From assembly GCA_017621055.1 (NCBI GenBank), contig JAGATX010000008.1, forward strand, positions 1 through 55,433: a stretch of DNA of 55,433 nt, in the 5' to 3' direction. Positions 7,775 through 16,453 of this stretch are shown piece after piece (within the stretch, counting starts at the first letter, position 1; each line of letters opens with the position of its first letter). The stretch is from Muribaculaceae bacterium (lineage in GTDB: Bacteria > Bacteroidota > Bacteroidia > Bacteroidales > Muribaculaceae). A program made the position numbers and the translations under genes. The notes beneath the pieces were generated by a model. It saw only the letters and a program-made list of their open reading frames with translations. It was not told the origin of the DNA and searched no databases.

Positions 7775-8158
7775 TCAGATGGAGAGGATGTTGCGGGTTA
7801 TCCACCAGATGATGTACAGGGCGATGTATGCGAATCCGGCGCGCGGGGTGAGGATGTGGAGGCTGATGGCGCGGCCTACGCGGTTTTTGAGGAGTGATGC
7901 TGCGAGTGCGAGGAGGAAGAAGGGGACGGCTACGACGAGGAAGAGGTTGTATCGGATGGCGTCGGCTATGTTTCCGTGGAGTGCGGCGTGGAGTGCGCGC
8001 TGTGCGCCGCATGAGGGGCAGTCGTAGCCTGTGAGCATTTTTATCGGGCAGCGGGGGAATATGTTGCTCTGCTCGGGGTTATTGAAAAAGTAAACCGCCG
8101 CTGCCGCGAGGGCAATGGCGGTTACTGTTATTGTTATGATTGTGCGGCGACGCGTCAT
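7775..8158 (-). CDS. DUF2752 membrane protein
   Basis: 127 aa from ATG at 8158. Motif GYDCPSCGAQRALHAALHG is the DUF2752 signature (GxxCPxCGxxRA). Membrane segments flank it: one near the N-terminus (TITVTAIALAAAAVYFF), one after the motif (YNLFLVVAVPFFLLALAASL) and one at the C-terminus (YIALYIIWWITRNILSI). The function of the family is unknown; the paired cysteines suggest metal binding or a disulfide. Its start overlaps the stop of the CD225-like gene by one base (TGATG), so the two are translated together. The pairing is common in Bacteroidetes and suggests a shared membrane role. Confidence 0.85.
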   Translation of the reverse strand: MTRRRTIITITVTAIALAAAAVYFFNNPEQSNIFPRCPIKMLTGYDCPSCGAQRALHAALHGNIADAIRYNLFLVVAVPFFLLALAASLLKNRVGRAISLHILTPRAGFAYIALYIIWWITRNILSI

Positions 8159-8955
8159 CAGAGGGCGGCGAGGAGTCCGGAAGCCATAATGAAGATGAAG
8201 TACAGTAGTCCGGCTAAGAGTCCGCTGCCGGCGGCTATTATGCCCCATAGTTTTGCCTTTTTGGAGGCGTCTTCAGCACCGGCAAAGTCACCGGCTGCCC
8301 ACTTGGAGTCTACTTGGGTTGCGAAAATTATCGACACGACGCCGAGGGGGATGCAGCAGAGGACGGTGGAGCATATTGCGAGCCATAGCCACGAGTCCGG
8401 TTTTGTCTGTCCGGCTGCGGGGTTGGGGAGTCCGGTGGAGGGCTGGACGGGCTGCCCGAATCCCGGCTGGGCGGGACGTTGGCCGAATGTGCTTTGTGCG
8501 GGGCGCTGCTGGAATGCCTGGGGCTGCTGGCCGAAAGCGGGTCGCTGCTGGCCGAAGGGTTGCTGCTGGCCGAATGGGCCTTGTGCGGGCTGTTGTGCGG
8601 CGGGGCGCTGCTGGAATGCCTGGGGCTGCTGCTGGCCGAAAGCGGGTTGCTGCTGACCGAATGCGCCTTGTGCGGGCTGCTGTGCGGCGGGGCGCTGCTG
8701 GAAGGTCTGGGGCTGTTGCTGGCCGAATGCTGCCTGTGCGGGCTGCTGTGCAGGTTTGGGCTGGATTGGCTGTGTGGAAGCTGCTGCGGGGGCGAAGATG
8801 GCGCAGAGTTCGGTGACTTCGCCGGCTTTCTGCCAGTTGCTCATTCCTTCGCACCACACAAAGGTGTCGCGCGTCACGCCGCGGTTCACGAGTTCTTCAC
8901 CGGGGAAGGGGCCTGCCTGTTTGCCGTCTTTGCCAATTATGTGGTAATTTTTCAT
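8158..8955 (-). CDS. GYF-like (DUF4339) and CD225/dispanin-like membrane protein with Gln/Pro-rich linker
   Basis: 265 aa. The start at 8955 (MKNYHIIGKDGKQAGPF) was chosen over 8979 because it begins directly with the GYF_2/DUF4339 module (residues ~1-50, ending NWQKAGEV), a peptide-binding fold. Residues ~55-175 are a low-complexity linker of imperfect repeats (AFGQQQPQAFQQRP, AAQQPAQGAFGQQ). The C-terminus has two membrane helices (SWLWLAICSTVLCCIPLGVV and LWGIIAAGSGLLAGLLYFIF) with a short cytoplasmic-type loop between (ASKKAK), as in CD225/dispanin proteins, which influence membrane curvature. A TAnnTTTG box lies at 9080-9087 (minus). The function is not known. Confidence 0.8.
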   Translation of the reverse strand: MKNYHIIGKDGKQAGPFPGEELVNRGVTRDTFVWCEGMSNWQKAGEVTELCAIFAPAAASTQPIQPKPAQQPAQAAFGQQQPQTFQQRPAAQQPAQGAFGQQQPAFGQQQPQAFQQRPAAQQPAQGPFGQQQPFGQQRPAFGQQPQAFQQRPAQSTFGQRPAQPGFGQPVQPSTGLPNPAAGQTKPDSWLWLAICSTVLCCIPLGVVSIIFATQVDSKWAAGDFAGAEDASKKAKLWGIIAAGSGLLAGLLYFIFIMASGLLAAL

Positions 8956-9137
8956 AAGGGTGATTATATCTCCTGGCACTGAGGGGAGACTGGGAGGATA
9001 TGATGTTCAGGAAAACGCAGCGCCGAGCCGGTTTGTGTTTCCGGCGCGTTCCCCGGTTTTGTTATGCTGTTATTTTTTACAAAATTACAGACAAAAGGAG
9101 AGAAAATGCGCCGCCGCGATGTTAAATTATGCTAAAA

Positions 9138-9716
9138 TCAGCCAATTTTTATTCCGCCGAAGCCCATGAATGCCATTGCGAGGATTCCTGCGGTGATCAG
9201 TGCTATGGGCACTCCGCGCATGGGCGCGGGTACTTCGGCGAGGTCGAGGCGCATTCGTATACCGGCGAATATTGCTATCGCGAGGGTGAATCCGAGGGCT
9301 GTGGCTATGGCGTAGACGATCGACGGTATGAATTCCATGTTGTTCTGGCAGGCGAGGATTGCCACTCCGAGCACTGCGCAGTTTGTGGTTATCAGGGGGA
9401 GGTAAACGCCGAGGGCGGCATATAGGCCGGGCGATATTTTTCGGAGCATTATTTCGACCATCTGGACGAGGATGGCGATGACGAGGATGAATGCGATGGT
9501 CTGGATGTACTGCAGTCCGAGGGGCGCGAGGATGTATGTCTGCAGGAGCCATGTTGCGGCTGTCGCCACTGCCATTACGAAGCATACGGCGAGTCCCATC
9601 CCGACGGCGCTGTCTATGTTTTTCGATACGCCGATAAAAGGGCAGATGCCGAGAAACCGGGCAAAGACGACGTTGTCGGCGAGGATGGCGGTGAATATTA
9701 TGGCGAGGTATTCCAT
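9138..9716 (-). CDS. rnfA: Rnf electron transport complex subunit A
   Basis: 192 aa integral membrane protein with six predicted helices, the usual RnfA/NqrE size. Typical segments are NVVFARFLGICPFIGVSKN near the start and NCAVLGVAI and MPAPMRGVPIALI-like regions toward the end. RnfA and RnfE form the inverted pair of membrane subunits that hold a [2Fe-2S] cluster and conduct electrons across the membrane. It is the last gene of the operon, 18 bases after rnfE. No clear hairpin terminator was found in the ~40 bases downstream. Confidence 0.95.
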   Translation of the reverse strand: MEYLAIIFTAILADNVVFARFLGICPFIGVSKNIDSAVGMGLAVCFVMAVATAATWLLQTYILAPLGLQYIQTIAFILVIAILVQMVEIMLRKISPGLYAALGVYLPLITTNCAVLGVAILACQNNMEFIPSIVYAIATALGFTLAIAIFAGIRMRLDLAEVPAPMRGVPIALITAGILAMAFMGFGGIKIG

Positions 9717-9734
9717 ATTGGGGCGCGACAGGCT

Positions 9735-10319
9735 TTATTTTTTGAACATTCTGTTGTATAGGGCGATAAGGAGTCCGAGGGCGATGAATGCGCCCGGGGC
9801 AAGGACAAAGACGAGGGCGCCGTAGTCAGGGCTGTAGAGCTGATATCCGAATACGGCGCCGGTGCCGGCTATTTCGCGCACGCAGCCAAGGAGGGTTAGG
9901 GCGGCGGTGAAGCCGAGGCCTACGCCGAGGCCGTCGGCGAGGGAGAGGAGCACGTTGTTTCGTGAGGCGAAGGCTTCGGCTCGGCCGAGCAGGATGCAGT
10001 TCACTACGATGAGGGGGATGAATATGCCGAGGGCGCCGTATAGACCGGGGAGAAAGGCCTGCATCAGCATCTGCAGGACGGTGACGAACGAGGCTATGAC
10101 GACGATAAACGCTGGAATCCGCACTTTGTCGGGCACGAGGTTGCGGATTGCCGATATGGCGGCGTTGGAGAGGACGAGGACAAAGAGTGTTGCCACGCCC
10201 ATGCCGAGGCCTGTTATGGCGGAGGATGTGGTGCCGAGGGTCGGGCACATGCCGAGGATGAGGACGAAGGTTGGGTTTCGGCGGATAAGTCCGTCGGCGA
10301 TTATCTCAGCGGCTTTCAT
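9735..10319 (-). CDS. rnfE: Rnf electron transport complex subunit E
   Basis: 194 aa with six membrane segments, homologous to RnfA and NqrD. Recognisable motifs are LIRRNPTFVLILGMCPTLG near the N-terminus and VNCILLGRAEAFASRNN in the middle. The cysteine in GMCPTLG is the counterpart of the conserved cluster-binding cysteine. It overlaps rnfG by four bases (ATGA), so the two are translationally coupled. With RnfA, RnfD and RnfG it forms the membrane part of the ferredoxin:NAD+ oxidoreductase. Confidence 0.95.
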   Translation of the reverse strand: MKAAEIIADGLIRRNPTFVLILGMCPTLGTTSSAITGLGMGVATLFVLVLSNAAISAIRNLVPDKVRIPAFIVVIASFVTVLQMLMQAFLPGLYGALGIFIPLIVVNCILLGRAEAFASRNNVLLSLADGLGVGLGFTAALTLLGCVREIAGTGAVFGYQLYSPDYGALVFVLAPGAFIALGLLIALYNRMFKK

Positions 10320-10873
10320 CGGGCGGTTGTCATGAAGAAGTTGTACGAATTTCTGGCGCGGTTGAGGGCGTCGACGAAGGCTCGCGAGGTTATGGTCGCG
10401 CCGGTGATTGCGTCGATGTCTCCGCCGTCGGCCTTTACGGCGAGGTTTGCGCGGGAGCCACGCACGTCGGCGCCGTCAGTGCGGAACCACCCGTCGGCTT
10501 TGGCGCCGAGGCCGGGGGTCTCGTTGGTCTGAGTCACGCGGTAGTCGACGAGCGTGCCGTCGGCGTCGAAACCGCACAGCACTTCGATGCGGCCGCTGAA
10601 GGCGGCGTCGCTGTACGATGCCACGGCCACTCCGACGAGGGCTCCGTCGCGGTATGCGGGATAGACGGTGGTGCCGTCGGCGCCGGGCACGACATCGGTG
10701 GCGGGGTCGGAGTCGAAGGGCGGAAGAACGTCGTTGATGGCCGTTGCCAGGGCCTGACGGCGTGCATCGGCGATGGGTTCCTCGGTAATGAGGTTTACGG
10801 TGCCGAGGATGGCGCCGGCGCCGAGGGTGAGCACGCCCAGAGAGATGAGCATTGTTCTGACGGTCGATTTCAT
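10316..10873 (-). CDS. rnfG: Rnf electron transport complex subunit G
   Basis: 185 aa from ATG at 10873 (MKSTVRTMLISLGVLTLGAG). One N-terminal membrane anchor and an FMN-binding domain whose covalent flavin attachment motif is visible at residues 157-162 (T-G-A-T-I-T). RnfG passes electrons on the outer face of the membrane. The ATGA overlap with rnfD supports this start over a longer in-frame extension. The family's usual length is about 180-220 aa. Confidence 0.93.
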   Translation of the reverse strand: MKSTVRTMLISLGVLTLGAGAILGTVNLITEEPIADARRQALATAINDVLPPFDSDPATDVVPGADGTTVYPAYRDGALVGVAVASYSDAAFSGRIEVLCGFDADGTLVDYRVTQTNETPGLGAKADGWFRTDGADVRGSRANLAVKADGGDIDAITGATITSRAFVDALNRARNSYNFFMTTAR

Positions 10874-11808
10874 GTGCGTGCGGGTTTGGGAGCGAGGCGC
10901 CGCGGGCGCAGGTAGCGGTCGAGCAGCGGCGTGACGCCGTTCATGATGAGGATGGCGAACGACATTCCCTCGGGGTATGCGCCCCAGCGGCGGATGACGG
11001 CGGTGATGATGCCTATGGCGAGGCCGTATGCAATCATTGCGCGCGTAGTCATGGGTGATGTCACATAGTCGGTAGCCATGAAGATGGCGCCGAGCAGGAG
11101 GCCGCCGCTGATGATGTCGAGACCCGGGGGAAAACCGGCGAGGAGGTCGACGGCGGTGAGGCCGGCTATGATGCTCAGGGGTATCCATATCCTGATGACC
11201 TTCATGGCGAGGAGGTAGATGCCTCCGGCAATGAGGGCGAGGGCGCTGACCTCGCCCATGGAGCCGGGAATGTTGCCGGCGAGCATGTCGCCCACGTTGT
11301 AGGCGAACTCGGGCGAGCCGTTTTTGGCGAGGGTTAGGAATGTGGCGCCGGTAGCGCCGTCGGGTGCGCCGGGGAGCGGCCATGTGGTCATTGCCACGGG
11401 GAAGGATATGAGCAGGAACACGCGGCCCACCAGCGCAGGGTTAAAAATGTTGCAGCCGAGGCCTCCGAATGCCATTTTTGCAATACCGATTGCGACGATG
11501 GCGCCCACGGCCACCATCCACAGGGGCAGCGACGCCGGCAGGTTGAGGGCGAGGAGCACGCCGGTGAGGAGTGCCGAGCAATCGGCCAGATGTGATTTCT
11601 GCTTGAGCAGCCGGGTTGTTATGAGCCACTCTGTGGCAAGGCACGCGGCGACGGCGACGGCCATCACTGCGGCGGCGTGCCACCCGAAGTAAAATATGGC
11701 GCACGCCACAGCGGGGACGAGGGCTATGAGGACGTGGAGCATGGCGTGGCCGGTTGTACGGCGGCGGTGCACATGCGGCGCGGGCGAGAATATCATTTTC
11801 TTATCCAT
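10870..11808 (-). CDS. rnfD: Rnf electron transport complex subunit D
   Basis: 312 aa from ATG at 11808 (MDKKMIFSPAPHVHRRRTTG), which gives the family's usual N-terminus (SPxPH followed by the first helix). An ATG at 11826 is also possible and would overlap rnfC. About nine membrane segments are predicted. The FMN attachment motif is in DGATGATFLTLA. RnfD and RnfG hold the covalent flavins. The C-terminal half contains GILLGAIFMATDYVTSPMT-like membrane segments, typical of RnfD/NqrB. Confidence 0.93.
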   Translation of the reverse strand: MDKKMIFSPAPHVHRRRTTGHAMLHVLIALVPAVACAIFYFGWHAAAVMAVAVAACLATEWLITTRLLKQKSHLADCSALLTGVLLALNLPASLPLWMVAVGAIVAIGIAKMAFGGLGCNIFNPALVGRVFLLISFPVAMTTWPLPGAPDGATGATFLTLAKNGSPEFAYNVGDMLAGNIPGSMGEVSALALIAGGIYLLAMKVIRIWIPLSIIAGLTAVDLLAGFPPGLDIISGGLLLGAIFMATDYVTSPMTTRAMIAYGLAIGIITAVIRRWGAYPEGMSFAILIMNGVTPLLDRYLRPRRLAPKPART

Positions 11809-11810
11809 GG

Positions 11811-13127
11811 TCAACGTTGGCGGCATCGGTTTTTTGCACGGCGGATATAGTCGAGGAGGGGCCGTCTGGAGGGGCACGACCAGCTGCAGCTGCCGCACTC
11901 GATGCAGTCGGCCACATCGGCGGCGCGGGCGTCGTCCCATCGGCGCAGCCGGCCGTAGGTCTCGAGGAGATAGGGCTCGAGACCCATAGGGCAGGCATCA
12001 ACGCAGGCGCCGCAGCGTATGCAGGGCATTAAGGGCTGTCGGCGAGCGTCGGTGAGGACGGTTATCCCCGAAGTTCCCTTTGTGACCGGGGCGTCGAGGG
12101 TTACGGTGCATTTACCCATCATCGGGCCGCCCAAAATAATTTTAGTATCGGCATCCGGTGGCAGGGTGAAGGGAATTTCGGCGAAAGGAGTGCCTATGGC
12201 GGCGCGGTAGTTTCGGCGTTGGTCGGCGGGGATGTCGCCGCTGATGCTTATCACACGCTCTATCAGCGGCATGTCGGTAGAAACGGCCTGCCAGACGGCG
12301 AAAGCCGTAGCCACGTTGTGCACTATCACGCCGACAGCCGAGGGAATGGCACCCGAGGGCACTTTGCGGCCTGAAACGGCGTCGATAAGCTGGCGTTCGC
12401 CGCCTTGGGGGTATTTTGTGCGCAAAATCTTGACTTCCACGCCGGCAGCGGATACAGCATGTGCGGCAAGTGCCGCGGCGGCCTCCGGTTTATTGTCTTC
12501 AATGGCTATTACGGCGCGGTCTATTGCCGTGGCTTTCATCATCATCTGCACGCCGGCAATGATTTTGGCGGGATAAGCCCGCATCAGAGCGTCGTCGCAG
12601 GTTAGGAACGGCTCGCATTCGCAGCCGTTGATAATGAGGAGGTCCACTTTGTCGCGCGGTGCCAGTTTTATGGCCGAGGGGAAGGTCGCGCCACCCATAC
12701 CCACAATTCCTGCGCGGGCCACGCGCCGTTTTATTGTGTCGGCGTCGACGTCCGGTGTGGCCATGCTGTCGATAGCGAGCCAGTAGCGCATACGTTCGGT
12801 CTCGTCGGCGTCGTGGGTGGCCTCGTCGGCGGTGATGACTATGCAGGGACGGCGGCGGCCGTCGGGCATCAGGGCATCTTCCAAGGCTGCCACGGTTCCG
12901 CTCACGGGCGCGTGGACGGCGGCCGACATTGCATATGGCGCTTCGGCGATCAGCTGACCGCGGCGCACGCTGTCGCCCTTGGCGACTATGGGGCGGGCCG
13001 GCGCGCCGATGTGCTGCTGCAGAGGAACCACGGCACGTCGGGGCAGCGGCAGCGCTTCGATGCCGGAGAGCGTGGTCTTGCAGGCTGCGGGGTGGATACC
13101 GCCTTTACTGAATGTGCTGTGGATCAT
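11811..13127 (-). CDS. rnfC: Rnf electron transport complex subunit C
   Basis: 438 aa soluble subunit that carries the NADH/FMN site. The N-terminus KGGIHPAACK is the usual RnfC start. A Rossmann-type flavin/NAD region has GIVGMGGATFPSAIKL and INGCECEPFLTCDD. Two [4Fe-4S] binding motifs end the protein: CIRCGACVDACPMGLEP and CIECGSCSWSCPSRRP. Its first 23 bases lie inside the end of rnfB. It is shorter than E. coli RsxC because it lacks that protein's repetitive C-terminal extension. Confidence 0.95.
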   Translation of the reverse strand: MIHSTFSKGGIHPAACKTTLSGIEALPLPRRAVVPLQQHIGAPARPIVAKGDSVRRGQLIAEAPYAMSAAVHAPVSGTVAALEDALMPDGRRRPCIVITADEATHDADETERMRYWLAIDSMATPDVDADTIKRRVARAGIVGMGGATFPSAIKLAPRDKVDLLIINGCECEPFLTCDDALMRAYPAKIIAGVQMMMKATAIDRAVIAIEDNKPEAAAALAAHAVSAAGVEVKILRTKYPQGGERQLIDAVSGRKVPSGAIPSAVGVIVHNVATAFAVWQAVSTDMPLIERVISISGDIPADQRRNYRAAIGTPFAEIPFTLPPDADTKIILGGPMMGKCTVTLDAPVTKGTSGITVLTDARRQPLMPCIRCGACVDACPMGLEPYLLETYGRLRRWDDARAADVADCIECGSCSWSCPSRRPLLDYIRRAKNRCRQR

Positions 13128-13953
13128 TGCTCTGATTTCTTATCGGGAAGGAGGCGAGGATTGCTCCGGTGGGGCATTCGCTCACACAGGCGCCGCAGGC
13201 ACGGCAGTCGGCGGCGGTGATGTATGAAAGGTTGTCGGCGACATCAATAGCGCCGAAGCGGCATGCTTTCTCGCATTTTCGGCAGCCTATGCATGCCGAG
13301 GGGCAGATACGGCGCGCCACCGCTCCGCGGTCGCGGCTGGCGCACGCCACCCACACGCGGCGGTCGTTACGGCCGGTTGGCCTGAGTTCGAGCAGGTGAC
13401 GCGGGCACTCGGCTATGCATGCGCCGCATGCCGTGCAGCGGTCGGGATCGACTACCGGCAGCCCCGTGGCAGTATCGAGCGACAATGCTCCGAAGCGGCA
13501 TACCTCCACACAGTCGCCGCATCCGAGGCATCCGAAGGCACATGCGCTCTCGCCGACCCCGGCGGCGTCCATCACGGCGCAGCTGCGCACGCCGTCGTAG
13601 GCATAAGGTTGCGGACGAGCCTGACAGCTGCCGTTGCAGCGCAGCACGGCTATGTTCCGCTGGGCGACTTCCACGGTGCACCCCAGAATGAGGGCAATGC
13701 GCGCCATGGTGTCGGCCGACGATACGGGGCAGTTTATGTCCTTGAGATTTCCGCGGCGCACGGCCTCGGTGGCGAAAGCGCGGCATCCGCTGAAGCCGCA
13801 GCCGCCGCAGTTTGCGCCGGCAAGGAGGGAGGCAACCTGATCTATGCGTGGATCTTCCTTCACTTCGAAGCGTCGGGCGGTGAAGAAGAGCACCACGGCG
13901 CCTATGCACCCTATGGCGCCCAGTATCAGTATGCTGTATAGGACCACTTGCAT
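13105..13953 (-). CDS. rnfB: Rnf electron transport complex subunit B, polyferredoxin type
   Basis: 282 aa from ATG at 13953 (MQVVLYSILILGAIG), an N-terminal membrane anchor. A first cluster domain holds C49-G-G-C52 and C57. Four Cx2Cx2Cx3C ferredoxin motifs follow: C142-C145-C148-C152, C173-C176-C179-C183, C221-C224-C227-C231 and C250-C253-C256-C260. E. coli RsxB has two such ferredoxin motifs, so this subunit has twice the number and could hold a longer electron wire; multi-cluster RnfB is known in anaerobes. It accepts electrons from reduced ferredoxin. The start lies 49 bases after the rseC stop. Confidence 0.94.
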   Translation of the reverse strand: MQVVLYSILILGAIGCIGAVVLFFTARRFEVKEDPRIDQVASLLAGANCGGCGFSGCRAFATEAVRRGNLKDINCPVSSADTMARIALILGCTVEVAQRNIAVLRCNGSCQARPQPYAYDGVRSCAVMDAAGVGESACAFGCLGCGDCVEVCRFGALSLDTATGLPVVDPDRCTACGACIAECPRHLLELRPTGRNDRRVWVACASRDRGAVARRICPSACIGCRKCEKACRFGAIDVADNLSYITAADCRACGACVSECPTGAILASFPIRNQSNDPQHIQ

Positions 13954-14002
13954 GGCTGGCTTATTATGGTGTTTTTGTTGGTTATAGTGATTGGATGAAG
14001 AG

Positions 14003-14416
14003 TCAGAGACGATGCAGGAGAACCCAACGGCCGGAATCGGGAAAGAGCCGGCGCATGGCGGCATATGCCGCGGCGGAGGCTGCCAGGGCTATGAGTGCCG
14101 CGAGGCCCTCGGCAATACCGGCCATTGCGGAGCAAACATAGCCGACAATGACAAATACCGCCAGGGGGATGCACAGCAGCTGCAGGGCGGCGGCGGTGGC
14201 ACCGGCCGGACGACGGACGGCCACGCGGTCGCCGGCGGCAAGGGTCGCCGCGGCGTCCGATGCCACAAGGGTGACAACGCGGCGAGGAGAACCCGCGCAG
14301 CCTGAGCAGCCCGAGCAGGTGCCGGTATTGCACTCGGGGTCGAGCGCAACTCTTACGGTGCCGGCTATGTTGTCGATAACGGTGCCCTCGGTGATGTGGG
14401 GCAGCTTTTGGGCCAT
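14003..14416 (-). CDS. rseC: RseC/MucC-like protein
   Basis: 137 aa. The N-terminal half is a small domain with a cysteine cluster (CNTGTCSGCSGCAG) and two membrane helices follow (LQLLCIPLAVFVIVGYVCSA and AALIALAASAAAYAAM). This is the SoxR-reducing-system RseC family, which occurs upstream of rnfB in many bacteria and is thought to help keep the Rnf/Rsx complex working. It is the first gene of the rnf operon here. A TAnnTTTG box lies 26 bases upstream of its start codon. Confidence 0.85.
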   Translation of the reverse strand: MAQKLPHITEGTVIDNIAGTVRVALDPECNTGTCSGCSGCAGSPRRVVTLVASDAAATLAAGDRVAVRRPAGATAAALQLLCIPLAVFVIVGYVCSAMAGIAEGLAALIALAASAAAYAAMRRLFPDSGRWVLLHRL

Positions 14417-14441
14417 ACGAAACTTTGCGATTATTCAGCCG

Positions 14442-14449
14442 CAAAATTA
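14442..14449 (-). promoter_or_regulatory. Putative -7 box for the rseC-rnf operon
   Basis: TAATTTTG on the minus strand, 26 bases upstream of the rseC start in the 94-base gap after the EEP-family gene. No clean TTTG box lies at the expected distance, so the strength is uncertain. Readthrough from ychF is also possible since all genes point the same way. Confidence 0.5.
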
Positions 14450-14510
14450 CGGAAAAATTTCCTTAATGTGAAGAAATTTTCAGGGAAAATTCTTGGCAGC
14501 GGGGATTTTG

Positions 14511-15662
14511 TCAGAGGACCTCGAAATCTACGGTGAGGGGGTAGTGGTCGGAGGCTTTGAGGGTGCCTTTGGTTATGGACAGGGGCCTGAGTGCTCCGCG
14601 GTACATAACATGGTCGATGCAGAAGTAGAAGCGGTTTGCGTTGAAAGTAATCATCGGTCCGAGTCCTATTTCGGGATATACATCGCGGAAGCCGGCGTCC
14701 TCGAAAGCGCGTATGGCGTAGCAGTCGGGGATGTCGTTGAAGTCACCGCAGATAATGACGTCCGGTCCGCCGTAGTGCCGGATTATCTGGAGGATGGCCT
14801 GCGCCTGCCGTGCGCGGCATACGTTGGCGTAAGCAAGCTTTGCCAGCAACTGGTTGCGGATGTCGCCGAAGTCCTCGCGCTGCATATCGGTGAGGGAGAG
14901 GTATAGGTCTACATCGTCGGCGGTGAACCGGAAGCTCTGCATGTGCACGTTGAAGAGCGTGAGGAGCTTGCCGCCGGGTAGAGTCACGCGGTAAGCGCCC
15001 ATGCCGCCGTTGCTGAAAATCTCGGGATCCATGTTCAGATGGATAGGCTCGATAGGGAACTTTGAGAGTGTCACCTGACCGTGGCCGCTGACTATGATGT
15101 TGGGATATCGCTGATGTATGCTGTCGTACTGTAGCGCCGTCATGTGGTTTTTTGCCGTCGGGGTGAAAGGCATGCCCTCGGAGAGACACACAATGTCGGC
15201 GTCCTGCGCCAGCACATAGCTCATCATGGCGCAATAGCTGCTGTCGTAGTCGCCGCTGCGCTGGTCGAAGAGGTTCGCCACATTGTACTCTGTGAGGCGG
15301 AATGTGGCGGCGCCCTCGGCGGCGTGCCGGCTGCCGAAATGGAGGGGACAGTAGGTGAGAATTGGGCCGGCGCACGCTATGAGGCTGATGCCGAGCACTA
15401 CAGCGCCGCGGCGGTGCCAGAAGAGCTGCAGCACGAGCATGAACAGCACAACATATAGCATCGGCGCGAATGCCAGACCTACGATGCCCCATTTACCGCC
15501 GTATTTTAGGGGTGAGAGCACTCCGGCGTAGGCTGTGACGAAGAGGAGTATGGCAAGAAGGAGGTCTAAGGCCATGAGCAGGCCGCGGCCGAAACGGCTC
15601 CAGCCCGAGCGGTCGCGCGGTTGTGTGGCTCCGCCGTCGGTTTTCTTCTTTTTAGCCTTCAC
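14511..15662 (-). CDS. Endonuclease/exonuclease/phosphatase (EEP) family membrane protein
   Basis: 383 aa. After a basic N-terminus come three membrane helices (LLMALDLLLAILLFVTAYAG; GIVGLAFAPMLYVVLFMLVL; VVLGISLIACAG). The EEP fold follows, with the metal and catalytic motifs YNVANLF, VCLSEG, VICGDFNDIPD and the terminal SDHYPLTVDFEVL. The C-terminal catalytic domain would face the periplasm. Members act on DNA, phosphoinositide-like lipids or other phosphodiesters; the substrate here cannot be read from sequence. It lies 18 bases after the rhomboid gene, in the ychF transcript. Confidence 0.85.
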   Translation of the reverse strand: MKAKKKKTDGGATQPRDRSGWSRFGRGLLMALDLLLAILLFVTAYAGVLSPLKYGGKWGIVGLAFAPMLYVVLFMLVLQLFWHRRGAVVLGISLIACAGPILTYCPLHFGSRHAAEGAATFRLTEYNVANLFDQRSGDYDSSYCAMMSYVLAQDADIVCLSEGMPFTPTAKNHMTALQYDSIHQRYPNIIVSGHGQVTLSKFPIEPIHLNMDPEIFSNGGMGAYRVTLPGGKLLTLFNVHMQSFRFTADDVDLYLSLTDMQREDFGDIRNQLLAKLAYANVCRARQAQAILQIIRHYGGPDVIICGDFNDIPDCYAIRAFEDAGFRDVYPEIGLGPMITFNANRFYFCIDHVMYRGALRPLSITKGTLKASDHYPLTVDFEVL

Positions 15663-15680
15663 AGCGCGGTAAACGGACTC

Positions 15681-16433
15681 TTAGAAAAACCAGTGGTTGG
15701 AGAATACGCCCTTCTTTTTCCAGTACACCAGCAGGAGGAAGCCGAAAATCATGCCTCCGAGGTGGGCGAAGTGAGCCACGCCGCTGGCGGTATCGCTGAT
15801 GCCGTATACGAGTTCAAGTACGAAGTAGCCTATTATGAGCCACTTGGCCTTGATGGGGATGGGTATGAAGAAAAGGTATACCGGGGCGTTGGGGAACAGG
15901 AAGCCGAAGGCGAGGAGCACGCCGTAGATGGCGCCGGAGGCACCCAGCATGGGCGTGTTAACATAATAATAGAGGCTGACGGCCTCGGTGGGAAGGTAGA
16001 CGTCGGCGGGCGGCGGGAAGCCCAGGGCGGCGGCATAGTCGCACAGCTCCGGGTCGGCGATGATTTCGGTGAGGCGGTGTATCATTACTGCGAAGACCCC
16101 CGTCTGCACCAGAGCGGCGCAGATGCCGCAGGTGAGATAGAAGAAGAGGAAGCGGGCCGAGCCCATGGTGCGCTCTATGGTGGTGCCGAACATCAGCAGG
16201 GCGAACATATTGAAGAACAGATGTCCGAAACTGCCGTGGAGGAACATATATGTGATCAGCTCCCAGGGCATGAAGTTCGGAGAGGTGAAGTAAAAGAGGG
16301 CGCACCGGCGGGTAAGGGTGAGGTCTATGGCCGGCGAAAGGGCCATGACGATATAAATCAGCACATTGAGGATGAGCAGATTTAGCGTTACCGGCGGTAT
16401 GTTTCGGAAAAACGATGAGTTGTTGAGGTACAT
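15681..16433 (-). CDS. Rhomboid-family intramembrane serine protease
   Basis: 250 aa, six membrane segments. The catalytic serine is in GASGAIYGVLLAFGFL and the histidine in VAHFAHLGGMIFGFLL. The WR-type loop-1 element is represented by the region PWELITYMFLHGSFGHLFFN, which also carries the conserved HxxxxH..N helix that forms the oxyanion hole. These residues are complete, so it is probably active and cuts membrane proteins within the bilayer. The gene lies 20 bases after ychF and 18 bases before the EEP gene, all on one strand. Confidence 0.9.
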   Translation of the reverse strand: MYLNNSSFFRNIPPVTLNLLILNVLIYIVMALSPAIDLTLTRRCALFYFTSPNFMPWELITYMFLHGSFGHLFFNMFALLMFGTTIERTMGSARFLFFYLTCGICAALVQTGVFAVMIHRLTEIIADPELCDYAAALGFPPPADVYLPTEAVSLYYYVNTPMLGASGAIYGVLLAFGFLFPNAPVYLFFIPIPIKAKWLIIGYFVLELVYGISDTASGVAHFAHLGGMIFGFLLLVYWKKKGVFSNHWFF

Positions 16434-16453
16434 TGTTCAGAGAGAGCTGGAAA

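Noticed and set aside
8460-8760. GC-rich repeats considered as CRISPR or intergenic satellite
   Set aside because: They encode the Gln/Pro-rich linker of the CD225-like protein in one frame.
8288-8857. Second minus-strand frame overlapping the CD225-like gene
   Set aside because: Arg- and Pro-rich shadow of the repeats; no domain.
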